This document shows, one piece after another, positions 61,292 to 64,000 of a stretch of DNA of 64,000 bases. The translations under genes and the position numbers were made by a program. The stretch is from Candidatus Woesearchaeota archaeon CG10_big_fil_rev_8_21_14_0_10_45_16. Lineage in GTDB: Archaea; Nanobdellota; Nanobdellia; Woesearchaeales; GW2011-AR9. Location of the stretch: positions 124,001 to 188,000 of the forward strand of contig PCXY01000005.1 in assembly GCA_002762785.1 (NCBI GenBank). The letters run 5' to 3'. Numbering within the stretch: position 1 is the stretch's first letter; every line of letters starts with the position of its first letter. The notes under the pieces are model-generated. The model was not told the DNA's origin. It searched no databases and saw nothing but the letters and a program-made list of their open reading frames with translations.

Positions 61292-62119
61292 ATGACAACA
61301 ACAACAAAACTTGTTTCATCCGACCTTAACGGAACTTTGGTGCATCAACACACTATGAGCGACATGATCAGGATATATCTTGGTCAGGAGAATTTTGAGA
61401 AAGCTAATGCTGTCTTCAAGAAGCAGACTTCGGGAGAAGCCAGCATGGAAGCAGCGTTCGGCAACGCCGGCCCTTTGACTAGAGGATTAACTTTACGGCA
61501 GGCCCTGGAATACACGCGGGACCATATGAGATTCGTGGACGGATTTCAGCCATTTGTCGACGAACTGGCAGATAGGCAGACCCCTTTCATCATCAATTCT
61601 ACAGGCTACTCAGTCACCATCCACGCCATCAGGGCTCAGCTGGGCCGGGATAAGATCGCTGGACAGATCGGCAACCGCCTTGAATTCGGCCAGGATGCTG
61701 ATCCACAGGCAGTATTGAGGGAAGATGAGCTGGAGAATCTGGTCTTTGATTATTTTGCATCCGGAAAAACCACCGATAGAGCTTATGATCGTATCAAAGC
61801 GACAGGTGTCGTCCATCTAGGAATAGTAGATGAAGCGGCCAAAGCCTCGCTGTTATTGGATCGTGTGGCGGCAGAATTTCCGGGCATTAATCCGACGGAA
61901 ATTGTCCACATCGGCGATACTTACGGAGATTTCGGCGGCATCTCGGGAATAGCTAAAGCTGGAGGCACAGGGATCGCTTTCAATTACAATGGTATTCTAG
62001 AAACCAAGCTAAAAGAAGAGATCGCTCAAGATCTTTCATTAGGCGCGCTGATCCATTTCGTCGATCCAAAGGGACCGGACTGCGACATGCGAAGGGTGCT
62101 GCCGATAGTATACAAATAG
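61292..62119 (+). CDS. HAD-superfamily hydrolase with DxN motif I
   Basis: A 275-residue HAD protein with motif I SSDLNGTL (Asn instead of the second Asp), a Ser/Thr motif II in 'FIINSTGYS', and motif IV 'HIGDTYGDFGGIS'. A helical cap lies between residues 25 and 95. The track start at 61268 is eight codons upstream; the ATG at 61292 lies 28 bases from GTTTTTAATG, matching the spacing seen elsewhere, so I prefer it. Placed between the PAPS-making genes. Substrate unknown; the missing acid/base Asp suggests slow or non-phosphatase activity. The gene ends in a hairpin terminator. Confidence 0.78.
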   Translation: MTTTTKLVSSDLNGTLVHQHTMSDMIRIYLGQENFEKANAVFKKQTSGEASMEAAFGNAGPLTRGLTLRQALEYTRDHMRFVDGFQPFVDELADRQTPFIINSTGYSVTIHAIRAQLGRDKIAGQIGNRLEFGQDADPQAVLREDELENLVFDYFASGKTTDRAYDRIKATGVVHLGIVDEAAKASLLLDRVAAEFPGINPTEIVHIGDTYGDFGGISGIAKAGGTGIAFNYNGILETKLKEEIAQDLSLGALIHFVDPKGPDCDMRRVLPIVYK

Positions 62120-62139
62120 ATTTTTACCATCTATTTTTT
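62114..62139 (+). terminator. Hairpin plus T-tract after HAD gene
   Basis: AAATAGAT, a 7-base loop, ATCTATTT, then TTT: an 8-base perfect stem followed by T residues. It includes the stop codon of the HAD gene and lies about 70 bases before the next promoter. Confidence 0.6.
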
Positions 62140-62210
62140 CTTATTTCTATCTTAAGAGTGATAAGATGCTCTCTTGATACTGTCCATTGATAGAATCCTA
62201 ACACATAACC

Positions 62211-62220
62211 TTTTTAAAGC
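62211..62220 (+). promoter_or_regulatory. TATA-like box for APS kinase-PAP phosphatase gene
   Basis: TTTTTAAAGC about 25 bases before ATG 62241. Confidence 0.62.
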
Positions 62221-62240
62221 ATTTTCAAGAGCCATGCATT

Positions 62241-63563
62241 ATGGGAAAAGTCGTCTGGTTTACGGGGTTGAGCGGTTCTGGAAAGACCACCATCGCCCTC
62301 AGATTAAAGAAAGAACTAGAGAAGCAGGACAAGACCGTCCACATCCTTGACGGCGACGTGGTGAGGAACGAGCTCCATAAAGACCTCGGCTTCTCCCGGG
62401 AAGACATCAGAGAGAACAACCGACTGATAGCCTTGCTGGCAAAGAAGTATCAAGATTCTTCAGATTTTGTTTTGGTCCCTATCATCTCACCATACCGGGA
62501 AGACCGAGCCATGGCCAGATCGATTATCGGCCCCAGTTTCATGGAGCTCTATGTCAACTGTTCTTTAGACGGCTGCATCAAGAGAGATGTCAAAGGCTTG
62601 TATCAGAAGGCTCTAGCCGGCGAGATCGACAATTTAATCGGCGTGGCTGACTCGAATCCGTATGAAGCGCCGGAAAATCCTGAACTGGAGATCAATACGG
62701 AAAAGAATGATCTTGACACTAGCATCGACCTGATCAGCAGCAGATTGCTGAAAGATAAGCTGCCTTTTGAAACTTCTTTCCCCGAGATAAAGATGGCGAT
62801 AGAAGGCATCCTGGAAGCGGGAAAAGCAGTCATGGAGATCTATAGTCGTGATTACGATATCTCCAGAGATAAAGATGGAGAACCGACCACAGAAGCCGAT
62901 AAGAAAAGCAATCAGATCCTGATGAACGCACTGGGAAAGACCGGCCACATGATCCTCTCAGAAGAAGATGTCAATGATGAAAAAAGATTAGGAGAAGAAT
63001 ATGTCTGGATCGTCGATCCCATCGATGGCACTTCTGATTTTGTCAACAAGACCGGCGAGTTCACGATCATGGTAGGGCTGGTAAAAGATCACGTGCCGGT
63101 GCTCGGTCTGGTCCTGTGGCCTCCCCAGAAGATCCTATTCATCGGTGAGAAAGGCAAAGGAGCGTATAAGCTCGAGAAAGGAGAATGGCAGAAGATACGG
63201 TGCAGCAGTAAGACCGATCTTAAAGAATGCCGCCTGATGAGGAGCCGACACCATCTCTCAGAGGAGGAACAACGGGTCGCTTCAGAACTCGGCATCACCA
63301 TGGCCGCGGCCAGAGGCAGCAGCCTGAAAGCCATGGATATCGCTCAAGGTTCAGGAGACCTCTATTTCACATTAACTTCAAAGATCAAGCAGTGGGATAC
63401 CTGCGCTTCATACTGCATCCTTACCGAAGCTGGAGGAAAGATGACAGATATCTTTGGAAATGCTCTTCAATATAATACTACTAAAGTAAACCACGAAAAT
63501 GGGATACTGGCGACAAACGGGATTGTCCATGAAAACTTTATAAAAAACTGCCAGAGACATTGA
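62241..63563 (+). CDS. APS kinase-PAP phosphatase (CysC-CysQ) fusion
   Basis: A 440-residue fusion. Residues 1-175 are adenylylsulfate kinase: GLSGSGKT (Walker A), LDGDVVRNELHKDLGFS, 'REDIRENNRL' and 'PIISPYREDR', all family hallmarks. Residues 180-435 are a Mg-dependent, Li-sensitive-type 3'(2'),5'-bisphosphate nucleotidase (CysQ): LSEEDV, WIVDPIDGTSDFV and 'QWDTCASYCILTEAGG', with all metal ligands. It makes PAPS from APS and clears the PAP left by sulfotransferases. TATA box TTTTTAAAGC at 62211-62220 gives a leaderless ATG at 62241; an out-of-frame ATG at 62234 is not used. Confidence 0.94.
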   Translation: MGKVVWFTGLSGSGKTTIALRLKKELEKQDKTVHILDGDVVRNELHKDLGFSREDIRENNRLIALLAKKYQDSSDFVLVPIISPYREDRAMARSIIGPSFMELYVNCSLDGCIKRDVKGLYQKALAGEIDNLIGVADSNPYEAPENPELEINTEKNDLDTSIDLISSRLLKDKLPFETSFPEIKMAIEGILEAGKAVMEIYSRDYDISRDKDGEPTTEADKKSNQILMNALGKTGHMILSEEDVNDEKRLGEEYVWIVDPIDGTSDFVNKTGEFTIMVGLVKDHVPVLGLVLWPPQKILFIGEKGKGAYKLEKGEWQKIRCSSKTDLKECRLMRSRHHLSEEEQRVASELGITMAAARGSSLKAMDIAQGSGDLYFTLTSKIKQWDTCASYCILTEAGGKMTDIFGNALQYNTTKVNHENGILATNGIVHENFIKNCQRH

Positions 63564-63572
63564 TACATCTCA

Positions 63573-63686
63573 ATGTTCCAGGCTAAAGATAAGGGAAAGA
63601 AAAACCTGATGACTTATAAGCATCTTAAAGATCTTTTGCAGAAGTCTGGGTTTGAGATTGTCGGCTACTCGACTGCCGGATTTTAG
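63573..63686 (+). pseudogene. Possible C-terminal remnant of a SAM-dependent methyltransferase
   Basis: A 37-codon open frame ending 'YKHLKDLLQKSGFEIVGYSTAGF' in pattern, which resembles the last helix and strand of class I methyltransferases in glycan clusters (typically Y/F-K-x-L-x-x-L-L-x-x-x-G-F). The N-terminal catalytic part is missing: the preceding bases belong to the APS kinase fusion. Too short for the ORF track. Most likely a relic of a deleted gene, or chance. Confidence 0.35.
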
Positions 63687-63810
63687 AGCAAGATATGATA
63701 TGAGTCCTTTTCAAAGAAGGTGTCCTCATCTTTACAGAGAAAAAGCGACCGGAGAAAGAGACCATTACGCTTCGGCAACGGTGTGGTATTCATAGCAAGA
63801 AAGATTTGAA

Positions 63811-64000
63811 TTATCGGTATCCAAAATCGGGATGCAGTTCTGCCTCAAGTCTACCATTAAGATAAGAGATATCAGCAGGTGACAGATAATCGTTATAACC
63901 TCCAACTTTGGCTTTCCTTACTTTATATGATTCAACGTCATTTTTGTTTTTTGCTCGAAGACGGTAATCTATAAATGAATCCGATCTTTCCATCTTTCGC
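63811..64000 (-). CDS. Second sulfotransferase, C-terminal part, runs off window end
   Basis: The track lists a 60-residue ORF from an internal Met, but the frame stays open to base 64000 (Arg-Lys precede the Met). The segment RKMERSDSF...SYKVRKAKVGG...LHPDFGYR aligns without gaps worth noting to the end of the sulfotransferase at 56252 (RKMEATDTF...SYKTRKGKVGS...LDPEFGY). It is therefore the 3' end of a paralogous sulfotransferase transcribed into the window. The N-terminal PAPS sites lie outside, so activity cannot be judged. Confidence 0.85.
   Translation of the reverse strand, partial: RKMERSDSFIDYRLRAKNKNDVESYKVRKAKVGGYNDYLSPADISYLNGRLEAELHPDFGYR

Noticed and set aside
1-64000. CRISPR array, tRNA or rRNA genes, intact transposons
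   Set aside because: No regularly spaced repeats, cloverleaf-like sequences, rRNA segments or transposase ORFs were recognised; gaps between genes are all under 300 bases.

Overview
The window looks like chromosomal DNA from an uncultivated archaeon, most likely a DPANN lineage close to Woesearchaeota/Pacearchaeota. That taxon is an inference. It rests on an AglB/STT3 oligosaccharyltransferase with the WWDFGHW motif, an archaeal MBF1, a DUF2304 protein, many A/T-rich TATA-like boxes about 25-30 bases upstream of start codons (implying leaderless mRNAs, some with GTG starts), and dense ATGA-overlapping operons. I see no rRNA, tRNA, CRISPR array or intact insertion sequence, and no gene-free stretch longer than 300 bases.

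Almost the whole window is a surface-glycan and protein-glycosylation island. Region by region: (1) 1-4.7 kb: one operon with a membrane GT2, a thioredoxin-fold protein, a GT-C transferase, a phosphoribosyl-polyprenyl-phosphate synthase-like UbiA and a PAP2 phosphatase. (2) 4.7-8.2 kb: MBF1, divergent from a complete two-gene ATP-citrate lyase. (3) 8.3-19.2 kb: AglB, GT2/DUF2304, three GT-B enzymes and two paralogous nucleotidyltransferase-like/P-loop kinase fusions. (4) 19.3-26.4 kb: UDP-sugar dehydrogenase, NAD synthetase, two SDR sugar enzymes, a DegT aminotransferase and an APH-fold protein lacking the usual catalytic Asp. (5) 26.4-32.2 kb: a nonulosonic-acid operon headed by a 959-residue NeuB-NeuB-cytidylyltransferase fusion. 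(6) 32.2-44.9 kb: phosphodiesterase-superfamily proteins, a CDP-alcohol phosphotransferase, GT4s, an SGNH hydrolase, a Wzx-like flippase, two GT-C proteins and an AglD-like membrane protein. (7) 44.9-53.6 kb: GT2, hexapeptide acetyltransferase, UDP-GlcNAc 2-epimerase, thiolase, a DUF35-SDR fusion, a Nudix-like protein, DegT aminotransferase, Gfo/Idh/MocA oxidoreductase and a GT2. With the dehydrogenase at 19.3 kb these include every step of a Wbp-type UDP-diacetamido-mannuronic acid pathway. (8) 53.7-64 kb: a second flippase, GT4, and a sulfation module.

The most unusual find is the sulfation module. A sulfotransferase is followed by a pyruvate kinase-ATP sulfurylase fusion, two HAD proteins around a divergent promoter, and an APS kinase-PAP phosphatase fusion. 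A second sulfotransferase runs off the window end. Together these would make PAPS, sulfate a glycan, destroy the inhibitory product PAP and regenerate ATP from the ADP released by APS kinase. I do not know of a described pyruvate kinase-ATP sulfurylase fusion, but I cannot search. Several ORF-track starts were moved to fit ATGA overlaps, Shine-Dalgarno sites or TATA spacing; each entry says which.
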